64,000 nucleotides of DNA, from contig NZ_CP006587.1 of the NCBI RefSeq assembly GCF_000737515.1, positions 3,157,001-3,221,000 of the forward strand, written 5' to 3'. Position 1 is the first letter of the stretch. The number at the start of each line of letters is the position of its first letter. This DNA comes from Hymenobacter sp. APR13. Lineage in GTDB: Bacteria > Bacteroidota > Bacteroidia > Cytophagales > Hymenobacteraceae. The notes under the pieces are model-generated. The model did no database searches. It worked only from the letters and a program-made list of their open reading frames with translations, and was not told the DNA's origin. This document shows, piece after piece, positions 1 to 10,000 of this stretch. The position numbers and the translations under genes are program-made.

Positions 1-1
1 G

Positions 2-2923
2 GTGTACGCGGCGTCGTGGCTGTCGCCCTCGCTCGGCGACCTGTTCATCAACGCGCTACTGCTAGCGCTGGCGGCTTACTGCGGGCTACGGCTGTTCCGG
101 CACTACAACCCCACCCGCTGGGTGGAGCGCCTCACCAAAACCTCGGACCGCACGACGGTAGGCGTGGTGGCCGGGGTGCTGTTTTTTGTGCTGCTGGAGC
201 TGCAGTTTCAGTTCTATTCCAACAGCTTCAACAACTCGCGGGTCATTCTCGACATCACGCAGGATATTTCGGTATCGGGCCTCAAGCTGCTGCTGACGCT
301 GGCTATTGCCCTGCACACCGGGGCCTATCTGGTGGGGTACTATCTGGTGGCGCAGCTGTTCAGCGCCACGCTGGGTACCGGCAAAGGGCGGGAGGGCGTG
401 TTTGGCCTGGGTTTGGGGGCGCTGCTGTTTCTGCCGGTGGGCGTGGCACTGGGGCAGGTGCAGGTGATGCTGGTCGGCATCACGCTCTGGATTTTCCTGC
501 TGCTGCGCCTGACCGGGCTGCGGCGCGTGGCGGCCATGGGCACCTACCAGGTATATCTGTTCATCTTCCTGATGCTCAGTGTCAGCGCGGCCGTGGGGGC
601 GTTGGCGCTGTTCGAGCACTTCGACCGCCAGCTGGTGCAAAACAAGCAGAACCTGGCCGGCAACCTGCTCACCGACAACGACCTGCAGGGCGAGTTTCTG
701 CTTACGGAGCGGGCCCGCGAAATTGCGGCCGACCCGCTGATCCGCAAGGTGCTGGCTGGTCCGTTTGCCAACCCGGAAGTGGTGCGCCAGAAAATTGTGA
801 AGCATTATCTCGGCAACTACTTCGGCAAATACGAAGTCACGATATCGTTTTTTGATGCCGCCGGCCGGCCCATCGGGGCGGGGCAGGGGGCCGAAACCCT
901 GTCGCAGGCGCGGTACAGGCTGCTGCAGAACTCCACCCGCACCGACCAGCTCAACCTGTTTCTGGTGCGCGGCAGCAACTCGTTCAGCACCCGGCGCTAC
1001 GTGGATTTCGTGGCCGTGCCCGGGGCGGGGCAGGGTACCAACACTGTGCTGCTGGAGCTTAGCCTCAAGAAGCTGACCACCTACAGCGTGGTGCCCGAGC
1101 TGCTGGTCGACCAGAAGCTCTTTCAGCCTGGGCTGGGCGCCGAGCTGAGCTACGCCGGCTACGAGCAGGACCGGCTGGTGTACAGCGAAGGGGATTTCGA
1201 CTACGTGAACCGCCTGCGCCGTCAGCAGTACAACGACCCGCGCCTGTACCGCACGGGGCTGGTGGTGGGCCGCTTCCACCATTTGGCCGTGCGCGACGAA
1301 ACCCAGCACCGCACGGTGGTCGTCACCACGTCCACCTACAGCTTCTCCGACTGGCTGGCCAATTTCTCGTTTCTGTTTTTGCTGCACACCTTCTACTGGC
1401 TGCTGGCCATGGCACTGTACCTGCTGGTGCGCGGCGAGTACCTGGCCGTGCTGCGCACCAACTTCAGCACCAAGATTCAGCTGTTTCTCAACTTCGGGAT
1501 TCTGGTGCCGCTGGTGCTGGTGAGTATTGCCACGGCCAGCCAGGTAACGTCGTCGTATAAGCGCGACCTGCGCCGCACCTACGAGCGGCGCGGCCGCACC
1601 GTGCAGGACAACCTGCTGCAGAACCGCGTCCTGCTCACCGACTCGGCCGGCCGCCCCGCGCTGCTGGCCCTGGCCGACAACGTGGCCTCGCTCACCGAAA
1701 CCGACCTCAACCTCTACGACGCCCGCGGCCAGCTCATCGTCAGCAGCCAGCCCATCATGTTCGAGTCGGGGCTGCTGGGGCCGCTGATGAACCCGCAGGC
1801 CGTGGCGGCGCTCAAGGAGCGCGCCCAGCCGCGGGTGCTGCTGATGGAGCGGGCCGGCTCGCTGTCGTTCAACTCGCTGTATCTGCCGCTACGGGCCGCC
1901 GAAACCGAGGCCGGGCAGGCCGGGCGGGTGCTGGGCTACGTGGGCATTCCGTTCTTCGACTCCGAGAAAGAGCTGGACAACAAGCTGATTGAGCTGATTT
2001 CGACTCTGCTCAACATCTTCACGGGTATGTTCATCGTGTTTCTGGTGCTCACGTTTGTGGCCTCGCGCATGCTCACCAACCCGCTCAAGCTGCTCACCCA
2101 GAAGCTCCGCCAAACCACGCTCACCGGCCAGAACGAAACGCTCGACTACCAGTCGGACGACGAAATTGGGCTGCTGGTGCGCGAGTACAACGCCATGCTG
2201 CTCAAGCTGGAGGAAAGCAAGCTGGAGCTGGCCACCCAGGAAAAGGAAGCTGCCTGGCGCGAAATGGCCCGGCAGGTGGCCCACGAAATCAAGAACCCGC
2301 TAACGCCCATGAAGCTGAGCCTGCAGTTTCTGCAGCGCGCCATCCAGGACCAGCGCCCCAACCTCGACGAGCTGATTGCCAAGGTGTCGCAGACGCTCAT
2401 CACCCAGATCGACGTGCTGACCGACATTGCTACCTCGTTCAGCACCTTCACCAACCTGCCCGCCATGCGCCCTGAGCGCCTCGACGTGGCCCCGATTCTG
2501 CGCCGCTGCGTGGAGCTGCACCAGGGCAGCCGCCCCGACGCCCGTATCGAGCTGCACCTGCCCGAAGAAGAAACGCCTACCATCGTGTTTGCCGACGAAA
2601 ACCTGTTGGTGCGCACGTTCAATAATCTGCTCATCAACGCGCTGCAGGCCGTGCCGGAAGGCCGCGCCGCCCAGGTTTCGGCCCAGCTGAGCGTGCAGAG
2701 CAACAAGCGGGTGCAGATCAGCATCCAGGACAACGGCGCCGGCATCCCGGCCGACGTGCGCGAGAAAATCTTCATTCCCAACTTCACCACCAAAGCCACC
2801 GGCTCCGGTATCGGGCTGGCGGTGGCGCGCCGCGGCATCGAAAGCGCCGGCGGCAGCGTCTGGTTTGAGACGGAGGAAGGCACCGGCACTACGTTCTATA
2901 TCGAGCTGCCGCTGGCGGGGTAG
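2..2923 (+). CDS. Sensor histidine kinase, 5' truncated by window edge
   Basis: The reading frame is open to the first base, so the true start may lie upstream; 973 residues are visible. Seen: about five membrane helices in residues 8-205, a first extracytoplasmic region (about 206-455), two further helices (about 457-513), a second extracytoplasmic region (about 515-665), one helix (about 668-692), then a HAMP linker. The kinase core follows: phospho-acceptor His761 in AHEIKNPLTPMKLS, N-box around residues 873-883, G1 box DNGAG from Asp910, and a GSGIGLA G2 box. The H-box resembles NtrY-type kinases (family knowledge). It should autophosphorylate on His761 and pass phosphate to a response regulator, which is not in the window. 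The stop is followed at once by a long imperfect palindrome. The signal sensed is unknown. Confidence 0.9.
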   Translation: MYAASWLSPSLGDLFINALLLALAAYCGLRLFRHYNPTRWVERLTKTSDRTTVGVVAGVLFFVLLELQFQFYSNSFNNSRVILDITQDISVSGLKLLLTLAIALHTGAYLVGYYLVAQLFSATLGTGKGREGVFGLGLGALLFLPVGVALGQVQVMLVGITLWIFLLLRLTGLRRVAAMGTYQVYLFIFLMLSVSAAVGALALFEHFDRQLVQNKQNLAGNLLTDNDLQGEFLLTERAREIAADPLIRKVLAGPFANPEVVRQKIVKHYLGNYFGKYEVTISFFDAAGRPIGAGQGAETLSQARYRLLQNSTRTDQLNLFLVRGSNSFSTRRYVDFVAVPGAGQGTNTVLLELSLKKLTTYSVVPELLVDQKLFQPGLGAELSYAGYEQDRLVYSEGDFDYVNRLRRQQYNDPRLYRTGLVVGRFHHLAVRDETQHRTVVVTTSTYSFSDWLANFSFLFLLHTFYWLLAMALYLLVRGEYLAVLRTNFSTKIQLFLNFGILVPLVLVSIATASQVTSSYKRDLRRTYERRGRTVQDNLLQNRVLLTDSAGRPALLALADNVASLTETDLNLYDARGQLIVSSQPIMFESGLLGPLMNPQAVAALKERAQPRVLLMERAGSLSFNSLYLPLRAAETEAGQAGRVLGYVGIPFFDSEKELDNKLIELISTLLNIFTGMFIVFLVLTFVASRMLTNPLKLLTQKLRQTTLTGQNETLDYQSDDEIGLLVREYNAMLLKLEESKLELATQEKEAAWREMARQVAHEIKNPLTPMKLSLQFLQRAIQDQRPNLDELIAKVSQTLITQIDVLTDIATSFSTFTNLPAMRPERLDVAPILRRCVELHQGSRPDARIELHLPEEETPTIVFADENLLVRTFNNLLINALQAVPEGRAAQVSAQLSVQSNKRVQISIQDNGAGIPADVREKIFIPNFTTKATGSGIGLAVARRGIESAGGSVWFETEEGTGTTFYIELPLAG

Positions 2924-2924
2924 G

Positions 2925-3029
2925 GCTAAGCTCCGGCCTGGCGACGAGCCGCAGGCGAGTAGCCGGAACCGCGCCACTTGCGCTAGCGCGAGGTACTCGC
3001 TCCGCTCGTTCGCCAAGCTGGAGCTTAGC
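2925..3029. repeat. Imperfect inverted repeat, arms about 40 nt
   Basis: The left arm (2925-2964) and right arm (2992-3029) are reverse complements with a few substitutions and indels. Both ends carry GCTAAGCTCC / GGAGCTTAGC. It begins two bases after the kinase stop codon and precedes the outer-membrane protein gene. It could fold as a hairpin and end transcription, but it has no clean T-tract, so it looks more like a REP- or MITE-like intergenic palindrome. Confidence 0.7.
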
Positions 3030-3106
3030 GGTACAACAGGCTGGCACGAATCCACGCTATTTTTACGTTGAGCTACCGGCAGCCCGCCGGCGTGTATATC
3101 TTTTCT

Positions 3107-6100
3107 ATGAGTAGCAGCTTTCCGCCCCACTTTCTGCGCCTGTGCCTGCTGCTGGCGTGCGTGGTGGCGTGGGCGGGCGCGAAGGCCCAGCAGCGGCCCG
3201 AAACCCCGCCCAACACTCGCCGCTGCCTGTGGGTGCGCCTGCTGCCCGGTCGGGATACCACGGATTTTGCCTTGCCCGACACGCTCACCGTAGTGCCCAC
3301 TTCCGTGAGCATCAAGGGCCGCGCCGTGGCCTACGACGCCCGCCAGGACCGGTACCGCTACGTGGAGCCCGGCCGCCGCCTGCCCAGCCCCGAGCCCGGC
3401 CAGCCGGATATTGCCGTGCCCGGCCTCGATTCGGTGCTGGTGTGCTACCGGGTGCTGCCGCTGCGGCTGGCGGCGCCGGCGTTTCGGCGGCCGCGCGGTT
3501 TGCTGGATAGTCTGAGTTTCCCGCGCCGCACGTTCGGGCAGGAAGATTTCACGGTGAAAGAGCAGATTCTGAGCACACCGGGCATCAACAAAACCGGTAA
3601 TCTGGCCCGTGGCATCAGCTTCGGCAACGCCCAGAACGTGTTTGTGAACTCCTCGCTGAACCTGCAGCTCGAAGGCCGCCTCACCGACAACATCAACCTC
3701 ACGGCCGCCATCAGCGACCAGAACGTGCCCTTCCAGCCCGAAGGCAACACCCAGCAGCTGCAGGAATTCGACCGGATCTACATCACGCTCACCAGTCCGC
3801 GCTGGAACCTGACGGCTGGCGACGTGGTGATGCGCAACAAGCCCGACTACTTCCTGCGCTTCTACAAAAACGTGCAGGGCGCGGCCCTGGAAGTGAATCT
3901 GGGGCAGAATGCGGGCGGCCTCAGCGGCTTCAGCACGCCCCAGCTCACGCCCCTGAGCGGCTATCCGGGCGTCGGTTCAGGCTCGTATTCGACCACCACC
4001 ATCACCAACGGCGGGCAGCAGGGCGCCACCACCGCGCCCGGTAGCCCGCTGGCGCCGGTGGGTTTGGGCGTGCCGCAGGTGGCCGGCACTACCGTTTCAG
4101 GCGAAACCCGCGGCCGGTTCGGGCCCGTTCGGTCGTCTACCACGGTGGCGGGCGGTGTGGCCAAGGGCAAGTTCGCCAGCATTGATGTGGCCCCGATTGA
4201 GAACGTGCAGGGTCCGTACCGTTTGCGCGGGCCCAACGGCGAGCAGTTCATCATCGTGCTGGCCAACTCCGAGCGGGTGTACCTGGACGGGCGCCTGATG
4301 ACGCGCGGCTTCGACAACGACTACGTCATCGACTACAACCAGGCCGAAGTCACGTTCTCGCCCCAGCACCTGATTACCCGCAATTCGCGCATCAAGATTG
4401 ACTTCGAGTATTCCGATTTCAACTACGCCCGCTCGCTCTACCACGCCAGCCACTATCAGCAGGCGGGCCGCCTGAACGTGCACGCCAACTTCTACCGCGA
4501 AGCCGACAACCCCGACAACTCGCCCAACCTCCAGCTCGACAGCGTGGACCGCCGCCGCCTGCGCGAGCTGCCCGACAATGTGGCCCAGGCCAGCACGCCC
4601 GGCGGCGGCAGCCCCGTGGCCTACACCCGCACGCAGGTGCTCTACAACCGCGAAACGCGTACCATCAACGGTCTGCCCGTGGAGGTGTTCACGTACCCGG
4701 CCGACTCCACGCGCGACGTGTACAACGTGCGCTTCACGGAGGTGGGCCCCGGCAACGGCGACTACAACCTGAGCACCCGCTTTCCGGGCGCCAACGGGCG
4801 GGTGTTTGAGTTTGTGGAGCCGGTGGCCGGCGTGCCGCAGGGCCGCTACGCGCCCATCCGGCTGCTGCCGGCGCCGCTGCTTAAGCAAATTGTGTCCGGC
4901 GGGGCCAGCTTTCAGCTGGATTCCACGGCTTCGGTGTTCGTGGATGTGGCCGTGTCGGAGCTGGATCTGAACCGCTTTTCGCCGGCTTCCGACAAGGGCC
5001 AGGCCATGCGCGTGGGCTACGCCGTGCAGGACCGCCGCCTGCCCGGCCTGGGCTTCCTGCGCGACTACCGCTTCCGCAGCGCCCTCGACTACGAGTACAC
5101 CAGCAGCCGGTTCGCGCCCGTGGATCGGTTTCGCGACATCGAGTTTGACCGTAACTGGAGCACCGCCAGCACCGTGCAGGGCAACGCCACCCGCCGCGAG
5201 GCGCAGTCCGACAACATTCTGAACTTCGCGGTGGGCGCGGCCAAAGACGAAAACAACGCCGTCAACTACCGCCTCAGTCGTCGGTTTCGGGCGGGGGAGG
5301 TTAGCGGGCTGCAGCACTGGCTGGATGCCGCCCGCCAGATCGGGGACGTGCAGCTGCGTGGCAGCTTGTTTCTGCTGAGCTCGCAGGCGGGGCGCAAGGA
5401 GTCCCGGTGGGCGCGGGGCGAGGCGGCGGCGCGCTACGTGGGCGCGCCCATCGTGCCCGGCTACGCCTACCGCTTCGACAAAAACCGGGTGGCCCTGCCC
5501 GCCGGCGACTCCGTCACTTCGGCCAACTACTTCGACGAGCACAACGTGTTCCTGCAAAGCCAGGACTCGGCCCGCACCCGTTTCCGCGCCGACTATACCT
5601 TCCGCCGCGACCAGACGCCCAACCCCGAGCAAACCGCCATCCAGCCGCGCAGCACCGCCCAAACCTGGCAGGGCACCATGACCACGCGCCTCGGCAAAAG
5701 CCAGGACCTAGCCATCCTAGCCACCTACCGCAACCTGGCCGTGCGCGACAGCGCCCGCCAGCGCAACGTGCTGGCCAAAATCGACTGGAACGCCAGCTTG
5801 CTACAAAACCAGATTCGCTCCGAGCTGAGCTACCAGGTGGCTACCGGCCGCGAATTAAAACGTGATTACGCGTTCGTGGCCATGCCCAACGGCCAGGGCA
5901 CGCACTACTACGGCGGCGACACCAACGGCAACAACACCGAGGACCGCGACGAATTCCTGGAAGCCCAGACCTCGGACGCCGTCTACCGCACCCACATCAA
6001 GGTGTACCTGCCCACCGACGACTACATTCTGGCCTTCACCAACCGCTTCAGCTACCGCCTTACTACCAGCGCCCCGCGCGCCTGGCGCGAAGCCGGCGGC

Positions 6101-6886
6101 TGGCGGGCGGCTGCGGCCCGCTTCTCGGCCATCAGCACCGTCACGCTGGACCGCCGCACCACGGATAACAGCCTGTCGTCGCGCCTGAACCCGTTTGCGT
6201 TCCAGACCGAGGACTCGCTGCTGCTGAGCCTCAACAAGCTGCTGCGCAACACGCTGTACTTCAACCGGTCCAACCCCATCTTCGGGGCGGAAATGACCGT
6301 GCAGCAAACCCAGCAGAAGGTGCTGCTCACGCAGGGCTCCGACATCCGCAACCTGGCGGCGCAGAGCCTGCTGCTGCGCCGCACGCTGGCGCAGTCGTTT
6401 ACGGGCCGCCTGAACCTGAGCCGCACCATCCGGCAAAACAGCTCCACGTACCTGGAAACCCGCAATTTCCGGGTGCTGGCCTACGAGGTGGCGCCCGAAA
6501 TCAGCTACCAGCCCAACGGCACCTTTCGCTTCACCGGCACCTACCTGCGCACTGACAAAAACAACGTCGCGCCCATTAACGACGCCAACAAAGCTCGCGG
6601 CATCTTCGACGAGCTGGGTATCGAAACCCGCATCAGCCAGGTCAGCAAGCGCACCATCACGGCCACCACGCGCTACGTGCGCATCAGCTTCGATGGCGCC
6701 CAGGACTCGGTGGTGGGCCTGGAAATCCTGAACGCCCTGCGCCCCGGCAGCAACTTCACCTGGAACCTGAACGCCGAGCAGCGCCTCAGCAACGGCCTCA
6801 ACCTAAGCCTGGCCTACGACGGCCGCAAAGCCAACGGTATCGGCGCCGTGCACACCGGCCGCATGCAGGTGTCGGTGCTGTTTTAG
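3107..6886 (+). CDS. Large predicted outer-membrane beta-barrel protein, unknown function
   Basis: From the ATG at 3107 (preferred over an in-frame TTG at 3068 because it opens directly on the signal peptide) the product is 1259 residues. Seen: a hydrophobic signal (LCLLLACVVAWAGAKA), a conserved-looking stretch around residues 170-260 (TPGINKTGNLARGISFGN, then LNLQLEGRLTDNINLTAAISD), long alternating-hydrophobicity beta-rich sequence, and a C-terminal Phe as in many barrel proteins. The N-terminal motifs recall large Bacteroidota surface proteins of the SprA type, but the length is about half that of SprA and I do not assign it. No TonB plug, SusC or T9SS sorting domain is visible. Likely role: a structural or transport barrel in the outer membrane (inference). 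Confidence 0.8.
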   Translation: MSSSFPPHFLRLCLLLACVVAWAGAKAQQRPETPPNTRRCLWVRLLPGRDTTDFALPDTLTVVPTSVSIKGRAVAYDARQDRYRYVEPGRRLPSPEPGQPDIAVPGLDSVLVCYRVLPLRLAAPAFRRPRGLLDSLSFPRRTFGQEDFTVKEQILSTPGINKTGNLARGISFGNAQNVFVNSSLNLQLEGRLTDNINLTAAISDQNVPFQPEGNTQQLQEFDRIYITLTSPRWNLTAGDVVMRNKPDYFLRFYKNVQGAALEVNLGQNAGGLSGFSTPQLTPLSGYPGVGSGSYSTTTITNGGQQGATTAPGSPLAPVGLGVPQVAGTTVSGETRGRFGPVRSSTTVAGGVAKGKFASIDVAPIENVQGPYRLRGPNGEQFIIVLANSERVYLDGRLMTRGFDNDYVIDYNQAEVTFSPQHLITRNSRIKIDFEYSDFNYARSLYHASHYQQAGRLNVHANFYREADNPDNSPNLQLDSVDRRRLRELPDNVAQASTPGGGSPVAYTRTQVLYNRETRTINGLPVEVFTYPADSTRDVYNVRFTEVGPGNGDYNLSTRFPGANGRVFEFVEPVAGVPQGRYAPIRLLPAPLLKQIVSGGASFQLDSTASVFVDVAVSELDLNRFSPASDKGQAMRVGYAVQDRRLPGLGFLRDYRFRSALDYEYTSSRFAPVDRFRDIEFDRNWSTASTVQGNATRREAQSDNILNFAVGAAKDENNAVNYRLSRRFRAGEVSGLQHWLDAARQIGDVQLRGSLFLLSSQAGRKESRWARGEAAARYVGAPIVPGYAYRFDKNRVALPAGDSVTSANYFDEHNVFLQSQDSARTRFRADYTFRRDQTPNPEQTAIQPRSTAQTWQGTMTTRLGKSQDLAILATYRNLAVRDSARQRNVLAKIDWNASLLQNQIRSELSYQVATGRELKRDYAFVAMPNGQGTHYYGGDTNGNNTEDRDEFLEAQTSDAVYRTHIKVYLPTDDYILAFTNRFSYRLTTSAPRAWREAGGWRAAAARFSAISTVTLDRRTTDNSLSSRLNPFAFQTEDSLLLSLNKLLRNTLYFNRSNPIFGAEMTVQQTQQKVLLTQGSDIRNLAAQSLLLRRTLAQSFTGRLNLSRTIRQNSSTYLETRNFRVLAYEVAPEISYQPNGTFRFTGTYLRTDKNNVAPINDANKARGIFDELGIETRISQVSKRTITATTRYVRISFDGAQDSVVGLEILNALRPGSNFTWNLNAEQRLSNGLNLSLAYDGRKANGIGAVHTGRMQVSVLF

Positions 6887-7091
6887 GGCGGCTCGCTTCA
6901 AAGCGTATCTGTACTTTGGAGGGAGTTTAAAAGTGCCCTCGCAGAACTCACTGAGCGAAAAAGTGCGCCGGCCAGAAGTAAGTAAAACAGTAAAACTTGC
7001 TATTGCATATATACAGATGTCAGCAGCTTTTTGGTAGTTTTCCTGTGTCGTAGGACTGTAGAAAAATCATTCGTTAGTAAACACTCATTGT

Positions 7092-10000
7092 TTGGCTAAA
7101 ACATTTACTTCCGCCTTAATCCCCTATTGTCCTTTATCCACCGCATTTCCATCTGGCCGCTTCTGGCGGAACGTAGGAGTGGTTGTGGCAACAATGCTTA
7201 CCGGTGCTCAGACCGCGTCTGCTCAAATGGTGGTGTCAACTCGCCAGCCCACGCGTTCAGTTGTTTCGGCGCCGCGTGGTAGTGCTGTGGTAATAGGGTT
7301 CTCGCAACCTGTAACGGGCGCCACCGCCGCGGGTATGCGCGTGTACAGCCCGCTTCTGCAGGGTCGCCGCGCCGGAACCCTGACGGGCGGCAGCACTAGT
7401 ACGCTCACGTTTACGCCCATCAGGGCCTTCGCCCCGGGTGAATTGCTCTCGGTCAGCTTACCTTCAACCTTGCTTTCCACCAATGGTGCGGCGTTGCGGC
7501 GCGAGGTCTATCAGTTTCAGGCTGCTACCGGCGGCCCCGGCCGCGGGTTCTTCCTCGACACTACCATAGTGGGCAACACCACCACCCGCGACCAGGTGCT
7601 TGGCGACCTGGACAATGATGGCGACCTGGACCTGGTCACGACCGGCTCGCTGTACGGATGCCGCATTTTTCTGAATAACGGGGCCGGTCGGTTTGCTCTC
7701 AAATCCGGGCTGGTGACGGCCGAAGAGCCCAGCGGCGTAGCGCTGGCCGATGTCGATCAGGACGGTGACCTGGATATGCTGGTTAGCGACGCTGAAAATT
7801 CCACCGTGGCCGTGTGTCTCAATGATGGTACCGGGGAGTTCATCGGGTCAGTTGGTGGGGCGCAAAATGCGCCTGTAGGGGCGCGGCCGGTAGAAGTGGC
7901 TGCCGGCGACGTAGATGGCGACGGCGACCTGGATTTTGTAACGGCCAACGCCGACGACGGCTCAGCCACGGTGCGCTACAACAATGGCAGTCTGCCACTG
8001 CTATACACTGGCGTTACAACCGTGCCCATGGGCGCCGGCCCTACGTCCGTTGCGCTGGCCGACATCGACAATGATGGCGACCTGGACCTGCTGACAACCA
8101 ATGCTGGCACGCCGAGTGCGCCATCCGGAAGCGTGAGCGTAAGCCGCAATTCGGGGATGGGCGTCTTTGGGAGCTACACCAGCGTGACCGTGGGCCTACA
8201 GCCTTCTGATCTGGCTTTGGCCGATGTAGACGGTGATGGCGACCTGGACCTGCTGACGGCCAGCGTCGGAACAGCCAGTGTGAGTTTGCGGCTAAACAAT
8301 GGTAGCGGGACTTTCACGGGCACCACCACGTTGCCGCTGCCTGCGGGCAGTACTCCCAGTGGCTTGCGAACCGGTGACGTAGACGCCGACGGCGACCTGG
8401 ATGTAGTGGTGGCCCAGGGCCGTGGCGGGCGCGTACTGACGTTTCTGAACACGGCCGGCACGTTTGCGCAGCAGAGTCGGGCGCTACGCCTGAACCGTAC
8501 CCCAGCTACAATGGCCGTCACCACAGAAGGCGTAACGCTGGGCGACGTTGATGGTGACCTGGACCTCGACCTCATCACGTCCGACAACGAAGGCCACGTG
8601 CTACTGAGCCGGAACGAAGGCCCACCACCGCCATTGCCGTCGCCACGTGTTACCGGCCTGACACCCGAGCGGGGGCCGGTGGGCACGGTTGTTACCATCA
8701 CCGGTACTGCCCTGCTTGATATAGCTGCTGTGACGTTCAATGGTGTACCGGCCGTGGGGGCTGTGCCAAATGCTGCCGGCACTTCTCTGGACGTGACCGT
8801 GCCGGCCGGTGCCAGCACTGGTCCGGTGGTGGTCGTGACCGAGGAAGCCGGCACCGCCACCTCGCCTGCCAGCTATGAGGTTACGCTGCCCGTGCCGGTG
8901 CTGCTGACGGGGATTGTGCCCGCCCGCCACGCGGTGAATGCACCGGTTACCAGTCCTGTCACAGCGAGCTTCTCGGCTTCAGTTACGGCGGCTTCTGCCG
9001 GAAAAATGCAGATATTCAGCCGCTGGCGTGGGCGTAGAGCCGGTACGCTGGACGGTGCCGGCACCGCTACCCTTAGCTTCCGACCGGCGCAGCCCTTCGC
9101 AGCGGGTGAGCAGCTCAGCGTGAGTCTGCCGGCCAGTATGCAAGCCCCCGACGGCAACCAAGTGCGCAAACAGGTGGTGCAGTTTACTGCCGCCGTGGTC
9201 GGCACCGGGCGGCACGACTTCGTGACCAGAAGTGTACTGCCGGCCATTGAGACCAATCATTTCCGTGTGGGCGACCTAGACGACGACGGTGACCTGGACT
9301 TGGTGGTTCCCAGCGGCAACACAGGAATAGTGAGATATCTGAATGACGGGGCTGGTAATTTCACCAGTGCCTCCACCATCAGCGGCCCCGCCGCGGCCAA
9401 CCTGCTCGAACTTGGTGACCTGGATGCCGACGGCGACTTGGACCTGCTCAGCACAGCATACAATGGCCAGGCGGTAGTGTGGCGCAATAATGGTCCGGCC
9501 GGGTTCAGCATCGCCGGAAACTTGTATACCGGGGGCTACGCGGGCAACGCGCTGGTAGACGCAGATGCCGATGGCGACCTGGACCTGCTGGCTCTGCGGG
9601 GCAACGTAGTCAGTACTTTTTACAACAACGGCAGCGGTATTTTTTCGGCGCAGCAGGATTCCTATCCTGGGGTAGCAGGTACGAGCCTGCTTACCGGCGA
9701 TGTAGACAACGACGGAGATATTGATCTGCTGATTTTGGGTACTACCGGCGGTTCGAGCCAGCGGGTAGCCGGCATAGCCCTGAATGATGGTAATGGCGTG
9801 TTCAGCGCCTCCGCCAGCCTGCCGCCGGTGGCGGGCATTGCTGCCCAGGCCGCCCTGGCTGACCTGGATGCTGATGGCGACCTTGACCTGGTGACGAGTG
9901 TTGGCTATCAGGAGTCTCTCAACGTCCGGCTCAACGATGGGCAGGGCCGTTTCGGCAACAGTATTGCTACCCTGTCGCTGGTCTGTACGAGCTTGGCCAT

